Positions 1 to 11,179 of a stretch of 64,000 nucleotides of DNA are shown in pieces (position 1 is the stretch's first letter; every line of letters starts with the position of its first letter). Below the pieces are notes generated by a model that saw only the letters and a program-made list of their open reading frames with translations, was not told where the DNA came from and ran no database searches. This stretch comes from Oasisia sp. SBJ-2009. Taxonomy: Eukaryota; Annelida; Polychaeta; Sabellida; Siboglinidae. The translations under genes and the position numbers were made by a program. The DNA lies in the NCBI GenBank assembly GCA_964017155.1, contig OZ024854.1:18161555-18225554 (forward strand). The letters are read 5' to 3'.

Positions 1-1397
1 GGGTAGGCTGGCTGATGCATAAGTTATATTTCGTCATGTTAGCACACCAAGGAATCAGTCCATATAATTCTGCATTCCTTGGCTTTGCAAATATTCGCTT
101 TTGAGAAAGCAGTCATCAGTGAAGATGAAATATCGGATGACACCGTTGGTATGGAGATCGCGGTTGTGCTCCTGGCATTATTATGGAGTTTGTGTAAATA
201 TTATGTTAATTGTGCGTCTGCTTGCTCTGACGCCACAATAGTTTTCTTGAAGCAGATGACCTTGCCAGGCTTGCCTCAAATGGACGATCAGGCGGCCTAG
301 AAGTATGCTAGAAGGGTCTCTAGCAACAGACAACTGAGTGTCTGGGTCGTTGAGTGCTGGTTGTTCCATGCTTAATAATTGTTCTTTCTTTTGTGCATAT
401 TTTTTCTGCACAATTGAGCAGCTCGTAATGAATCACTTCTGCAAACCAATTGGTACGGAGAAGTGCAATGAACTTTCCAGCAAGATATGAGCTAGTAATT
501 TTATAAACCTAAGTTAGGATAGCGTAAGTTCCATGGCAATTGCCTGTGGAGAGTAGACAGATCGCGTTCCGTTACACCGTACCTTGGCTACAGTAATGGG
601 TTCTGCCAACGACATGCCGCGTATGATGATGATGGCTATAATGTCAAACAGTGGGCAAACAGTATTTCTGATTTCATACAGGCAGTTGATATCATATGTT
701 ATAAAATGTGAAACGTATTCATCATATATGCAAGGCTGACATAACTGTAGATTGACTGGCGAATATATGTCCACAACAAATCGGTCCACATCCAGGGGAC
801 AAGTCCCCCTTGCTCCTATTCCGGCGCCCACGTTGACAAGTCGATTTGAAATGAAGACCGGCGTTAGACAAGTCTCTGCCGTGCCGCGGTATCCATCGTC
901 CGCCCGCTAGCCCGCCCGCCGTCCAACTGTGGCACTTATTATCAATTGTGTTCCATATCTATGATTACTATATTCAAAAAATGGAATGGCGTGTTATGCC
1001 AAGTTTTCACTCATACACGTTTTTCTGTTACCATTGAAATGTACAGAAACTAGCTCAGGCCCCACTGCAGTTTATGGTGTTATTAAAACAAATAGTGAGG
1101 TTTGGTAGGGATAATAAATGTAATGACGGGAGACGCAGACATGCGAAATAATGTGGCCTTACCTGTGCTGCTGTTGTGAGTGAATATCCGAGATGAAGAG
1201 AACGAAGTCAAGTCTGGCGAATGTTGCTGTATCCAGTCTATCATCCGTGTTGTCCAACGTCGTTGTGCATACTGTGTTGATATCATTGCTGCACGCGTCT
1301 TTTATTGACCAGGGGATTCCCGTGACTGAACCGCGGAAACGCGGATCCGAAACATACGCTCGCAGTCACATACAGTCACATCTGCGCGGTTACAACA
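1..1397. other. gene-free stretch
   Basis: No coding exon, RNA gene or recognisable transposon protein could be supported here. Short open frames exist on both strands, but none shows a domain, a splice-bounded structure or unusual length. Confidence 0.5.
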
Positions 1398-1933
1398 TCT
1401 ACAGGCTTAGTAAACTAAATACATCTATTTAGTCTGTAGGTGGTACGATCACTTAATTGTTTACTATAGTTCTAATGATCGAATTTTCTCAGTCATAACA
1501 GCACATTTCATGAATGAGCGTGTGGGGGCGAAGCGCAGCTCCACGCCCTGGAGCGCGACAAGGCAAACACGTGACGCACACCGCAGCGCGGCGATAGCTT
1601 ATTACTACTTAGCGACTAAAGTTCTACGATGCCAGGGGTGACGTCACTCGGCGGGCGGGCGGAACTGGAGACCCGGATGGCATCACTAGCGCGGAATTGC
1701 AGGCGCGGAACGGGAGGAATGAGCGACGAAGAAGGAATCGGATCCGGCACAACATTTTTACTGTTTGTGACAGACGCTTGCCGTCCGTAGCATACGTCTA
1801 TATAATTACAGCCAGGGCAGTGTAAATGCATAAAAAATAAACCGTTCTGATTTTGCACAGGCATTTCCCGTTGTAGTACCACACGAATCCTGGACTGAAG
1901 GCGTCTCAATGCCACACAAGTACAATTGTTATG
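1398..1933 (+). repeat. dispersed repeat, copy A (uninterrupted)
   Basis: This stretch shares its start with 2698-2830 (the taggcytagtaaactaa block, then the atgatcgaa and cacatttca blocks) and its end with 3621-3665 (aaataaaccgtt, gcacaggcatttcccg). A weaker copy of the last 60 bases lies near 15,960-16,015. The middle is CpG-rich and contains a TGACGTCA octamer near 1640. No protein is encoded. It is useful as the empty-site reference for the MITE that splits copy B. Confidence 0.7.
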
Positions 1934-1994
1934 GCGTGCTTAATATTTCATTTTTTTATTTACTCAAATGTTATTGACAGTATGTGCAGAGCTA

Positions 1995-2095
1995 CCAAGT
2001 CTCCCGATTTATCGGGAGATCTCCCGGAAATGTAGCAGAATAAACACGATCTCCCGGTTTTGTTTTGCAATCTCCCGCAAAAGAATCTTTTTGTC
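1995..2095. repeat. CTCCCG-cluster repeat, copy 1
   Basis: Five or more CTCCCG/CGGGAG words occur in about 90 bases, including a small hairpin (TCTCCCG, 6-base loop, CGGGAGA). A related cluster lies at 40,945-41,075 and shares AATCTCCCGCAA. The family is not recognised. Confidence 0.55.
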
Positions 2096-2697
2096 TTTTT
2101 TTACGCGTATTTTTCGATATTTTTGCCGGCGCACCGTTTTGCCAGCTGTGAGTCATGGTCATGGGTACAAGGAAGTGCCGAGAGCAGCCGAGCCGAGACT
2201 ATTGAAGTATATCCAACCGCAGGGTCTGTGGCCTGTTGGCCTTCAAGGTCAATGCAAGCAGCAGCTGCTACGGTATAAAACCTGACAGGTTACCTGGCTT
2301 CGTAACCTCGGGCAAGGCGTCTTGCAAAATAAACAATGGCTTTTATATTATGCTATTTAAAATAGTTATGTTGGCAACATATATTTGAAGAGGGGCCCTA
2401 GTCACTGAACATTTGGAGGGTAGACTTTGGACCCAACACTGTTTGCCTGATTCATAGTGTGACAAGACGAAGAGGTTACAGGGGTGCCTATGTAGGACTT
2501 CCCAAAACCACCTTTTTGCAAAGAAATGTGTCACTCAAATGAGAATGAAAGTGCAGGAATCCGCCGCTTCTGCCGTGGGCAGTAAGCATCACAAGCAGGC
2601 AAGGGGTGAAAGTGCAACACAAATGTCATCATTTAAAAAATTTCTGAACTGAAAAAAGGGTGTGTGTGTGTGCCAAAAAGTGGTGGGGGCGCACAAA

Positions 2698-3670
2698 ATC
2701 TACAGGCCTAGTAAACTAACTACATTTATTTAATCTGTAGGTGCTACTATCACTTAATTATTTATTAATAGTTATAATGATCGAACTTTCTTAGTCATAA
2801 CTGCACATTTCACGAATGAGCGTGACGCAGCGACGCGCAACGGTGGTGGAGCAGTACAGCTCGACCCATACTCCCATAGTGGCTCGACCCAAACAAACCA
2901 CAATGAATAATTCATGGCAGCTCACAACGAGAGACTCAGCGGGAGCAGCCTGCTTGCATGTGTCTATAATAATTATATAGCCAGAGCAAATACGGAAGTA
3001 ACAACCCCGCAAACAAGGAACCATTTCTGAACAGTTGGCAGGTGTCATACTGGTTAATAATGGACCTTGTGCACTATGACGTCATTATCTGGGGAAGCCC
3101 TTCCGGCGCAATGCATTGTGCATTTCGCAAGATCTGGCTATATCACAAACTGGCTACCTAACAAGAAAATGTAGTGAAAAAACCTTCACGGCATATAATC
3201 AAAGTGTGTGAATCCGTCATCAAAGAGCGCCGCAACTTATTATATTACTGGTTATGCCATACTATTTGACAGCAAGATTCTCGTTGAAGTCAACTTGTGA
3301 AGTCACGCGTCTGCCGCCAGGTTTGACAGCGCCTTCATACCGCTCCACCAGTACGTGTTTTCACGTGTATTCACGTGAATACACGTGTTCTGCTTGTTGT
3401 CACGAGTTTTGAACGAGTTTGACACGAGTCGTACTGGGTCAGAACTGGTACGGATTCACTGGTACGTGTCATCACATGAAAAAACTCGTGATTTCACGGG
3501 AAACACGTATTGACACACCAAATTTGTCAACAGAATCTGGTGAATTCACGTGAATTGAACCAGTTGAACTCGTGAATTCACTTACGGAACACGTGAAATC
3601 ACGGGTCCTTGTTTGCTGGGAAATAAACCGTTTGGTTTCGCACAGGCATTTCCCGCTGTAGTGTTAGGAA
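2698..3670 (+). repeat. dispersed repeat, copy B, split by a MITE
   Basis: Diverged copy of 1398-1933. Its left part is 2698 to about 3005 and its right part resumes at 3621 with aaataaaccg and gcacaggcatttcccg. The interruption is exactly the inserted MITE at 3006-3620. Copies A and B lie about 1.3 kb apart in the same orientation, as in an old tandem duplication. Confidence 0.65.
3006..3620 (+). mobile_element. palindrome-rich MITE, copy 1
   Basis: Non-autonomous DNA-transposon-like element with terminal inverted repeats close to CCCAGCAAACAA (left end reads CCCGCAAACAAGG, right end TTGTTTGCTGGG). It matches the reverse complement of 39,549-39,900 along its length, except for about 270 extra bases at roughly 3063-3335, probably a secondary insertion. 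The interior is made of CACGTG and TCACG words in both orientations: five CACGTG palindromes, at 3362, 3372, 3382, 3547 and 3590. No ORF. The target duplication is unclear for this copy. Confidence 0.75.
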
Positions 3671-4093
3671 CCGGCAAATCCGCTAGGGCCGCGTCGGTAG
3701 GTCGGTTGAAATTTGTGTCCACTAGGGTTTTCTGCTCATGAGGGGAGGCCCAGGGAAACTCCTTTTAAGAGCCTCGTATTAATCGTATGACGGTGAAACC
3801 AAATTTTTCTGAGACCCAAAATGACAGGTAATGCGGCCGTGTGAATTGCAATATTTTAGGTGGTTTATTTAATTTTGATTTTTATGAGTGAATATGCGCT
3901 ATGTTCGAATAATTATATCTTCGTAGCATGTGGAGGAAGTTTTCTGAAGTTTGGATAGTAGTTAGATGAATATTTAGTAAGAAGACCCTGAAAATTTCAT
4001 ATAAATCGCATGTAGCGCATTGTAGCTAAATCGTTTTGAATATACCGCCCATTGTCATGAATACGCTGATGCAATGACGGCCATCTTGGAGTA

Positions 4094-4276
4094 ATCTAAT
4101 TATTATTATTTATTCAGCCTCCGTTGCCGGAGAAGAAACATTACATACATATTCATACGTGCAATCACATATAAAAGACATACGGTGGAGAATAAAAACG
4201 TGATAGAATAAAATAAATAGCAACAATACATACAGTGGCATGGTATAATATATAAAATTAAGTGTATATTGTGTAT
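4094..4276 (-). mobile_element. LINE 3'-end fragment
   Basis: Read on the minus strand this ends with GGCTGAATAAATAATAATAATTA, a polyadenylation-like signal running into an AAT-type simple tail, as in non-LTR retrotransposon 3' ends (compare LINE C, which ends near 23,840 in CTGAATAAATATATT). No coding sequence is left. It is joined at 4277 to a fragment of another LINE in the opposite orientation. Confidence 0.5.
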
Positions 4277-4334
4277 TGAGAAACATGCTAACAAAATGCC
4301 TCCTATCTTCAGATGGTCTAATGCAAAAGATTGT
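4277..4334 (+). mobile_element. 58-bp exact copy of LINE A ORF2
   Basis: Bases 4277-4334 are identical to 8718-8775 inside ORF2 of LINE A, and identity stops abruptly at both ends. It is a tiny, recently templated fragment, not a gene. Confidence 0.9.
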
Positions 4335-4779
4335 CTCTAGTGTTTGAAAGCTGAGGTAATAATAGAAAGAGTGAAGTCGATCTGATAATGAGAATAATGT
4401 GATATTTGTGTAATAATATTATAATAATAATAACAATAACAATACGGACTTTCAACTCAATTCTTCGCTCAATGAGATGAGTTGACGGGCTTTCCCTTCT
4501 ACGATCAGCACAGCCATCTCGGTTCTCTCCAGCCTTGAAGCTACCTGTTGAGCACTCCGTACTCACAGCAGGAGGTGGCAGAGCTGCTTCTTGTTGTCGT
4601 CATTTGCACGGAACGTCTTAAAGTCGTATGGTTTCCTTGTCGCTGCTCCTGCTCCTTCTCTGAACTCTCGCGCCTCAACCTCTCCTGTGTTTTGGTATTT
4701 CACCACAGATCGGGAGAAGATTGGTAAGGGTATGCCTACAAGTTTTAATTAGATGGTGGCTAAGAAGCACTTCTTGTTC

Positions 4780-5416
4780 TCGACTGATAGTTACCATCCA
4801 GTCTATAAACCTTTGCCACGCACACGCCATCAAGCAAGCTGACTGTATACCATGATACCGGGTCAGAGAAATATCGACAACTAATCAACCTCTCTGATCT
4901 CGCAGTAGCCTTTGATCCAAAGGCTAATGGAGAAGATTTCAGTGCGACCTTTCTTGGGATGTATGTATTAAGTGGAGAAGAATGCATCAGTGCCTTCAAA
5001 GGGAAGGGAAGGTGGGCCCTAAAAAATCTGGAGAAGAACCCCAGGTATCATAAATTGTTCCTGCAATTCGGTGAGGACTGGAGCAGTTGGAAAAGTTCAA
5101 CTGCCTGGTCTACGGACAGAACCGCGAGTCTTCGATGGATGGCCTCCGTGCCAATCCCCTGCGCAGGATTGTGGGTGAGGATGAGAAACCCACTTCCAAA
5201 CTTAAGGTCGACCTGGCTAGCCTTCCTCCCTGCCACCCTGCTTTGAAACCACACCTCCAGCAGGTGAACCACCGCGTAGCCTATATAAGCGTGCTGACGA
5301 ATCCATCCTGGAAAAACCAAATCCCTACGAATAGGGCCAAGGGTGAACAAGGACTGAGGAAGGAGTGTTGGAATCGTAGAAACCATAAAAACGAGCGAGC
5401 GAAAAGGCATAAGTAA
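4780..5416 (+). pseudogene. decayed transposon-associated ORF, C-terminal part
   Basis: Two plus-strand frames together read as one decayed protein. The first, up to about 5095, has the order DTGSEKYRQL, then EECISAFKGKGRWALKNLEK, then LFLQFGEDW. The second, about 5087-5416, has LEKFNCLVYG and, about 40 residues later, LPPCHPALKPHLQQVNHRVAYI. This order (HDTGSEK; GCDxxSAFxGKGK; VYG; LPPCxxxLxxHxxRxNY) is one I recall from a large family of multicopy, presumably transposon-borne proteins in invertebrate genomes, so the family call rests on memory. The frame changes near 5090 and the upstream part cannot be followed, so it is dead. Confidence 0.5.
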
Positions 5417-6449
5417 GTAAGTAAGTTAGACGCTTAGTTCTGGAAAGATTTATAGAGCATCATATAGTATAAAACAAAGAAGCTACAACAACTGCGTCAA
5501 TTGATGATCAAACAGAAAGCAACATATTTCTATAACGTTTGCCGTTTGCATACGTTATTATAGTCCCAGATAATCACAAAATACATTAGCTAATATTAAA
5601 TGCATATGTAACTGATATGTAAATGCAATACGCAACCAGAAGATTTATTAATATGCAAGCCAGATCTGGGGTTTCGGTCGATCAGAAATCAGTATCATAA
5701 TGACGGGGTCGGATTATCATGATTTATTTGCGATGATAGCAATTGTTATCTGACATGTAAAAAGCATTTACATGTGCGAAAGACACATGATTGTGTCATT
5801 CGTCGAAAAGCATCTTTAAAAAACTCAAACAAGTCAAACAATAATTACATTCATCTCTCGGAAAAGAGGTTTCCGCAAAACATCTTCTGGTGTACATGTA
5901 TGTATATGAAAAGTTAATGTTACAGAGTGCTGTAATACAATAACTAGAAAGTCCAACAATAATAATAACAACAATAGATATGTAGACAGTCAAAAGGTCA
6001 TGGAAGCGTCGGAGACCTAACGTATTTTAATACCTTTTTTAAAACGTGTTTTTAGAGGATCCAGTACTATGTTTTAATGATTCCTGTATGATTTGACATG
6101 ATCAACCAGTCACCTGTGTGCCCATGATAATCCATCAACGAAACTATAATATAAATTAACACTACTAGTGTTCATTTGTGACGGACAGACCGCCATAGCG
6201 TACCTTGTAGGTAGCAGTGGAGAACAAAAACGTAACTTACGGGTTGCTAAAAACGCTTTTTTAAGGGAGGTGAGCTACTGCCAGTACCAACTATCGTGAT
6301 TGTTTGAGAAAGGTAGTTTGAAGCAGATTTCGACATTTGTATTATAACACAAACTAGCTCATCGTAATCGTTTTCGTTACGAAAAGGATCGTAAACAAAT
6401 AAGTATTCGATAGTTTTTAAGTACTGAGGAACATTTACATTGCAAAACC

Positions 6450-6455
<6 letters not shown>
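5417..6455. other. gene-free stretch
   Basis: AT-rich DNA with a short (AAGT)n run at its left edge. No exon, RNA gene or transposon protein was recognised. Confidence 0.5.
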
Positions 6456-6521
<66 letters not shown>

Positions 6522-6530
6522 AATATATAT
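6456..6530. repeat. (TA)n microsatellite
   Basis: About 30 uninterrupted TA dinucleotides, then a slightly degenerate end. It lies immediately upstream of LINE A and may have been its target or have grown from the junction. Confidence 0.95.
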
Positions 6531-6790
6531 GTGTAGATGAATGGCGGGAAAATTATATTGTGAGTGATCGTTACATTTCTGAGGCTCCGTTCAAATTTAT
6601 CGAACGTCGAACGTTTTTAGAAACACATTTTATTCAATACGTTTTATAAACGTCCAGTGCAGTAGTGTGTCACCATTCTACTACAGATTTCAAGCAACCA
6701 TTGTTGTGCGAACGAAACTTTTACTTGCTCGTTTACACAGTTCGGCAAGTACCCAACTATCGCCCACGTAAACATTGCTCGTCACGTACA

Positions 6791-7918
6791 ATGGCGACGC
6801 AGTCGGACGAACCGACACAAACTACTCCGTCTGCTAACAGTGAGAACTTTTTCATCATAGAAGCCGATCAAATTGTTGTCAATGAACTACTTACGTTTGT
6901 GTCAGACAAAATCAACAGTCTTCCGTATGACATGATCGTCAAGTTACTGGTCGATTTTTATTCTGACGATGACATTACATCCGCCAAGAACATTCTATTC
7001 CAGACGGCGTTTAATGACCGTGACGCCCCGCGGCTTATCAAGCGAAAGGGCAAAGATAAAAATCTCAACAACATTCAAGATATTTTGAACATTTTCCTTG
7101 AGATGCCTCCCCAGTCCGTGCCTTGCTACGTAGCCAAGGAATTGTCTCGCCTTCCGCCATTATCAATGAACTGTTTCGATGTATCATCGCTGGTGAAAGA
7201 CATGGAGTCAGTTAAACTCCACTTGTTAATTTTACAAGAGTCCCACGAAACGTTGATGAAGGCACAGATCGATAGGTGCCAAGTGCGCAGTTCACCTGAA
7301 TCCGTTTCCGCTGAGCACCATTCTCCACGCTCTGCTTGCGCTGTCTCTGTTGACATGGATGAGCAACATGTCATCGATGTAGTTGACCAATCCGAGTGCA
7401 CCGATGACGACCTGGTCCTCCTTGCCAGCATTCAACAGACGACTCCACCTCCAACGCATCGTCAACGCAAGGGCGTCAACAACAACCGGCAAACGTCTGT
7501 TTCTACTCACGCCAGACATAACACCTATGCTGAATCGGTGACCAGAGGCCGCAGACAACCGAACAAGCTTGGGCGTCATGCATCGTTGACCACCACCCAG
7601 ACCGACTCGGCCATGATTCGAGGAAATGGCACGTCGTCCAATATTCGCTCCGCTAACACAAAGAGACGCGCGAGTACATCCAAAGCCAGAAAACAAGTCG
7701 GTGTTTTCATCACGCGACTCGCAAGATCGACTAACCCCAAAGACCTGGCGACACACGTCAAGCGAGAGACTGGCTTGTCTGTGTCATGCGAACCTTTGAG
7801 AACGAAATTTGACACCTACTCGTCTTTCTGTGTTAGACTGCCACCTCGTGATCAACACCTACTGCTAGACTCTAGGGTGTGGCCGTCTGGTGTTATGGTC
7901 CGTGCTTTCCTTGAATAA
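6791..7918 (+). CDS. LINE A ORF1 protein (375 aa)
   Basis: Probable RNA-binding chaperone of the retrotransposon. The frame is open upstream of 6791, but the first ATG with a good context (ACA ATG GCG) is at 6791, so I start there. The N-terminal third is helical-looking and acidic; the middle (from about residue 205) is a basic, Ser/Thr/Arg-rich linker; the last 75 residues, from VGVFITRLARSTNPKD, look like a divergent RRM-like fold ending in WPSGVMVRAFLE. ORF1 of LINE B has the same layout with the counterpart HIFISGAH...WPDDIRVRPF, which supports homology. The role is inferred from position, as the first ORF of a two-ORF LINE. Confidence 0.8.
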   Translation: MATQSDEPTQTTPSANSENFFIIEADQIVVNELLTFVSDKINSLPYDMIVKLLVDFYSDDDITSAKNILFQTAFNDRDAPRLIKRKGKDKNLNNIQDILNIFLEMPPQSVPCYVAKELSRLPPLSMNCFDVSSLVKDMESVKLHLLILQESHETLMKAQIDRCQVRSSPESVSAEHHSPRSACAVSVDMDEQHVIDVVDQSECTDDDLVLLASIQQTTPPPTHRQRKGVNNNRQTSVSTHARHNTYAESVTRGRRQPNKLGRHASLTTTQTDSAMIRGNGTSSNIRSANTKRRASTSKARKQVGVFITRLARSTNPKDLATHVKRETGLSVSCEPLRTKFDTYSSFCVRLPPRDQHLLLDSRVWPSGVMVRAFLE

Positions 7919-7983
7919 GTGGATATTTGAAACCCAGATTGCATTGTTTCTAGTTAACATTCAATCATACAATACTTAATGGA

Positions 7984-10807
7984 TTGAAAATTGTAACGTT
8001 TAACTGTCATGGTTTTAAGTCATCTGTTCATGATATTATACTGCTTTGTGAACAGTTTGATGTCATAATTTTGCAAGAGCTATGGCTTTCTAGTGAAGAT
8101 GTCTCTCTATTGCGTTCTATTCATAAAGCATTTGAAGCATATGCGGTCAGTGCTATGAATGACCAACTCGGTATACAAGTTGGACGCCCATTTGGTGGTA
8201 CTGGTGTTTTATGGAGAAAATCGATTTCACATGCATGTACAATTTGTGATGTACAAGATAATAGATTACTTGGAATTGACATTGATAGGCAGGATGGCAA
8301 ATTGTTTATTTTAAATGTATACCTGCCTTGCCAGTCATCTGACAACTTTGAGGAATTTTGTAACTACTTGGGTAAAATTGCGTCTATAATTGAAGAAAAG
8401 GACACAACCAATGTTGTTATCACTGGTGATTTTAATGCTGCTGTTAACACTCCTTTTGAATTTGAATTAATTGCTATGTGTGAGAATATTGGTTTGGTTA
8501 TCTCAGATTATGAGATTCTTGGTCGAGCTAGCAATACGTATACATATGTAAGTGATGCTCACAACTCTACCTCATGGTTAGATCACTTTATCTGCTCTCA
8601 CAGTGTAAACTCGATGATCACTGATTTATATATATTAGATAAATGTCCTAGTTCGGATCACCTGCCTGTAGGACTAGTGATCTCTACTGCTCTAACTGCA
8701 GAAAGATGTGTTAATAATGAGAAACATGCTAACAAAATGCCTCCTATCTTCAGATGGTCTAATGCAAAAGATTGTAATATCAAAGAATATGGAAAGTGTA
8801 GTGCTGTTCATCTAGACAGAATACACACTACAGACTTGTGTACGTGCACTAATCATAACTGTTCAAACAGACAGCATATAAGTGACATTGACAATTTATT
8901 CGATGATATATGTAATGCGCTTCGGGTATCTAGTCTTGAAACGATTACTACATGCAAAAAAACATTGTGCCAAGACTACATTGTACCTGGATGGAATGAT
9001 TATGTTAAGGAAGCGCACACTGAAGCTAGATATTATTATATTTTATGGCGTGATATGGGAAAACCTAAGCATGGCCCATTTTGTGAACTAATGCGGAAAA
9101 CTAGGTTACATTTTAAATATCTGCTTAAACAGTGTCAACAACGCGAAGATATGGCTCGAGCAGATGCCATGGCTAAATCGATGCAAGCTAAAGATGCAGT
9201 CAGTTTTTGGAAAAACGTATCCAAAACATACAAAAAAAGGTTTACCCAATGCTACAACTGTCAATGGCGCTAATGAACCTACGGCCATATCCGCCATGTG
9301 GAAAACACATTTTGAGTCCTTATTAAATAATGTAACCATAGATGCAAATATGCAAAATGTGAAAGAGCGTGTACATAACACAGAATATTTGTGTTATGAA
9401 AATAACTTAGTCATAACTCCTTGCATGGTAAAAAATGCTATTGATAAGTTAAAATATGGAAAAGCATGTGGTAACGATGGGCTATCTGCCGAACATTTTA
9501 TTCATTCAGATAGGCGCATAACTATACTGTTGTCCATTTTTTATAATAGAGTGATTTCTCATGGTCATCTACCTGATGACTTTATGAAAACTATTATAAT
9601 TCCATTGATAAAAAATAAGTCTGGAGACACGAGCAATGTAAACAACTACAGACCAATTGCGCTTGTAACCGTTGCCTCAAAAATATTGGAAATTATATTG
9701 CTGGAGATGTTGACACCATATCTTAATACAACCGACAATCAATTTGGATTTAAGAAGGGACACTCCACTGACCACTGTATATTTGCTTTAAAAAATGTTA
9801 TTCAATACTATAAAAGTAACAATAGCCCTGTATATTCATGTTTTTTAGACGCTTCAAAAGCATTTGACAGAGTCAACCATTGGACGCTTTTTAAAAAATT
9901 GCTTAATCGAGGTGTGCCTGTTATACTTATACGTATCCTGTTGTACTGGTACAGAACCCAAACTTTCTGTATAAAATGGGGTTCTACAACATCAGAGTTT
10001 TTTAATGTTTCGAATGGTGTTCGACAAGGTGGGATTTTGTCCCCATATTTATTTATCGTATACATTGATGATCTGAGCAATATGCTAAATAGTGCTGGTA
10101 TCGGTTGCCATATACACAACTGTTGCATTAATCACGTGTTCTATGCTGATGACATATGTGTTATTGCTCCTAGTCCTAGTGGGCTTCAGGGTTTGCTGAA
10201 CATATGTGCAAAGTTCGGCCTTGAAACTGATGTTGAATATAACCCTATCAAGTCGTTATGTATGGTCTTCAAGCCATGTGGTTTTAAACTGAAATGTCCA
10301 GATATATATATGAATGTAAACAAGCTTGCATATGTCAAAGAAGCAAAATATTTAGGTGTGATAATATGCAATGACCTGAAAGATGACGGTGATATTTTGA
10401 GACATCTACGTAATTTTTATGCTAGGTCTAATAGCATTATCAGAAAATGTCACCACTGTTCCGTGGGTGTTAAACTACATCTGTTTCATGCGTATTGTTG
10501 TACAACTTATTGCTGCCAATTATGGGTTAACTTTAATAAGGGCTCTTATTTGAAAGCTAAAGTTGCCTACAACAATATGCATAGACGGATTTTGGGATAT
10601 AGCCGACGGGACAGCGCGAGTGGCATGTTTGCTAGTAATGCTATAGACACATTTGACGCCCTATTGCGTAAGAACATTTATGGTTTAAAAAAACGCATTT
10701 TAAACATAAATAACGACTTGATTAGGGTTATGTACAATTGTTTTGAAATATTAAATGGCCCAATGTGGATTAGCTGGGCCAATTCGTTATACACGGTTAA
10801 TCTGTAA
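7984..10807 (+). CDS. LINE A ORF2: endonuclease and reverse transcriptase, one frameshift
   Basis: Nicks target DNA and copies the element RNA. The N-terminal part is an AP-endonuclease-like (EEP) domain: IVTFNCHGF at the start, IILQELWL, VVITGDFNAA, and the closing SSDHLPVGL. The reverse transcriptase follows: GNDGLSAEH, YRPIALVTVASK, CFLDASKAFDRV, GVRQGGILSPYL and the catalytic FYADDICV near 10,140. A Cys/His-containing C-terminal region follows, without RNase H. The frame is open from 7954 with no ATG at the domain start, so translation may depend on reinitiation after ORF1. An A7 run at 9232-9238 shifts the frame by one base between endonuclease and RT; everything else is open. An assembly error or a young inactivating mutation are both possible. 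Confidence 0.88.
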
Positions 10808-11128
10808 GATAGTCATCATGTCTCGCATATAACTTTATTATTATTTATTTATTCTTATTATATATATTTTTAAAGTCAGTAAGTTGTTTATATAACTTAT
10901 TTTCCAAACGGCGTTTATTTACCTGAATTAATTGCATATTTATTATACAATCACATCCTGCTAATTACTAATTATTTTATTTGGTGTTTTTTATACAATT
11001 TTACACTTATCTAACTTATTACTTTATATTTTTATCTATTCATTTTTAAACATATTTTAAGTGTTACATCTACGTAGATGTGCTAATGTATGTACCAATT
11101 GTATATGGGTTTTTACCTGAAATAAATG

Positions 11129-11149
11129 TATTCGTATTCGTATTCGTAT
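11129..11149 (+). repeat. LINE A 3' tail, TATTCG units
   Basis: Three and a half copies of TATTCG directly after AATAAATG mark the 3' end of LINE A. Beyond them the sequence changes to that of LINE B on the other strand. Confidence 0.8.
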
Positions 11150-11179
11150 ATCAGTTAAAATAAAGAGACGCGTAATATA

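Larger units (their letters stand above)
6535..11149 (+). mobile_element. LINE A: near-intact non-LTR retrotransposon
   Basis: Layout: 5' leader (start approximate), ORF1 6791-7918, ORF2 about 7984-10807, AT-rich 3' UTR, AATAAA at 11,121, and a 3' tail of TATTCG units at 11,129-11,149. There are no LTRs and no RNase H domain. ORF1 is open throughout; ORF2 is broken only by one A too many in an A7 run at 9232-9238. A simple-repeat tail, not poly(A), suggests insertion by target-primed reverse transcription as in the I/CR1/L2-like groups; the clade was not determined. LINE B is related and lies in opposite orientation, with its coding end only 31 bases past this tail. Confidence 0.9.

Noticed and set aside
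514..831. 105-codon minus-strand frame
   Set aside because: No domain, no splice-bounded structure, and composition like its surroundings.
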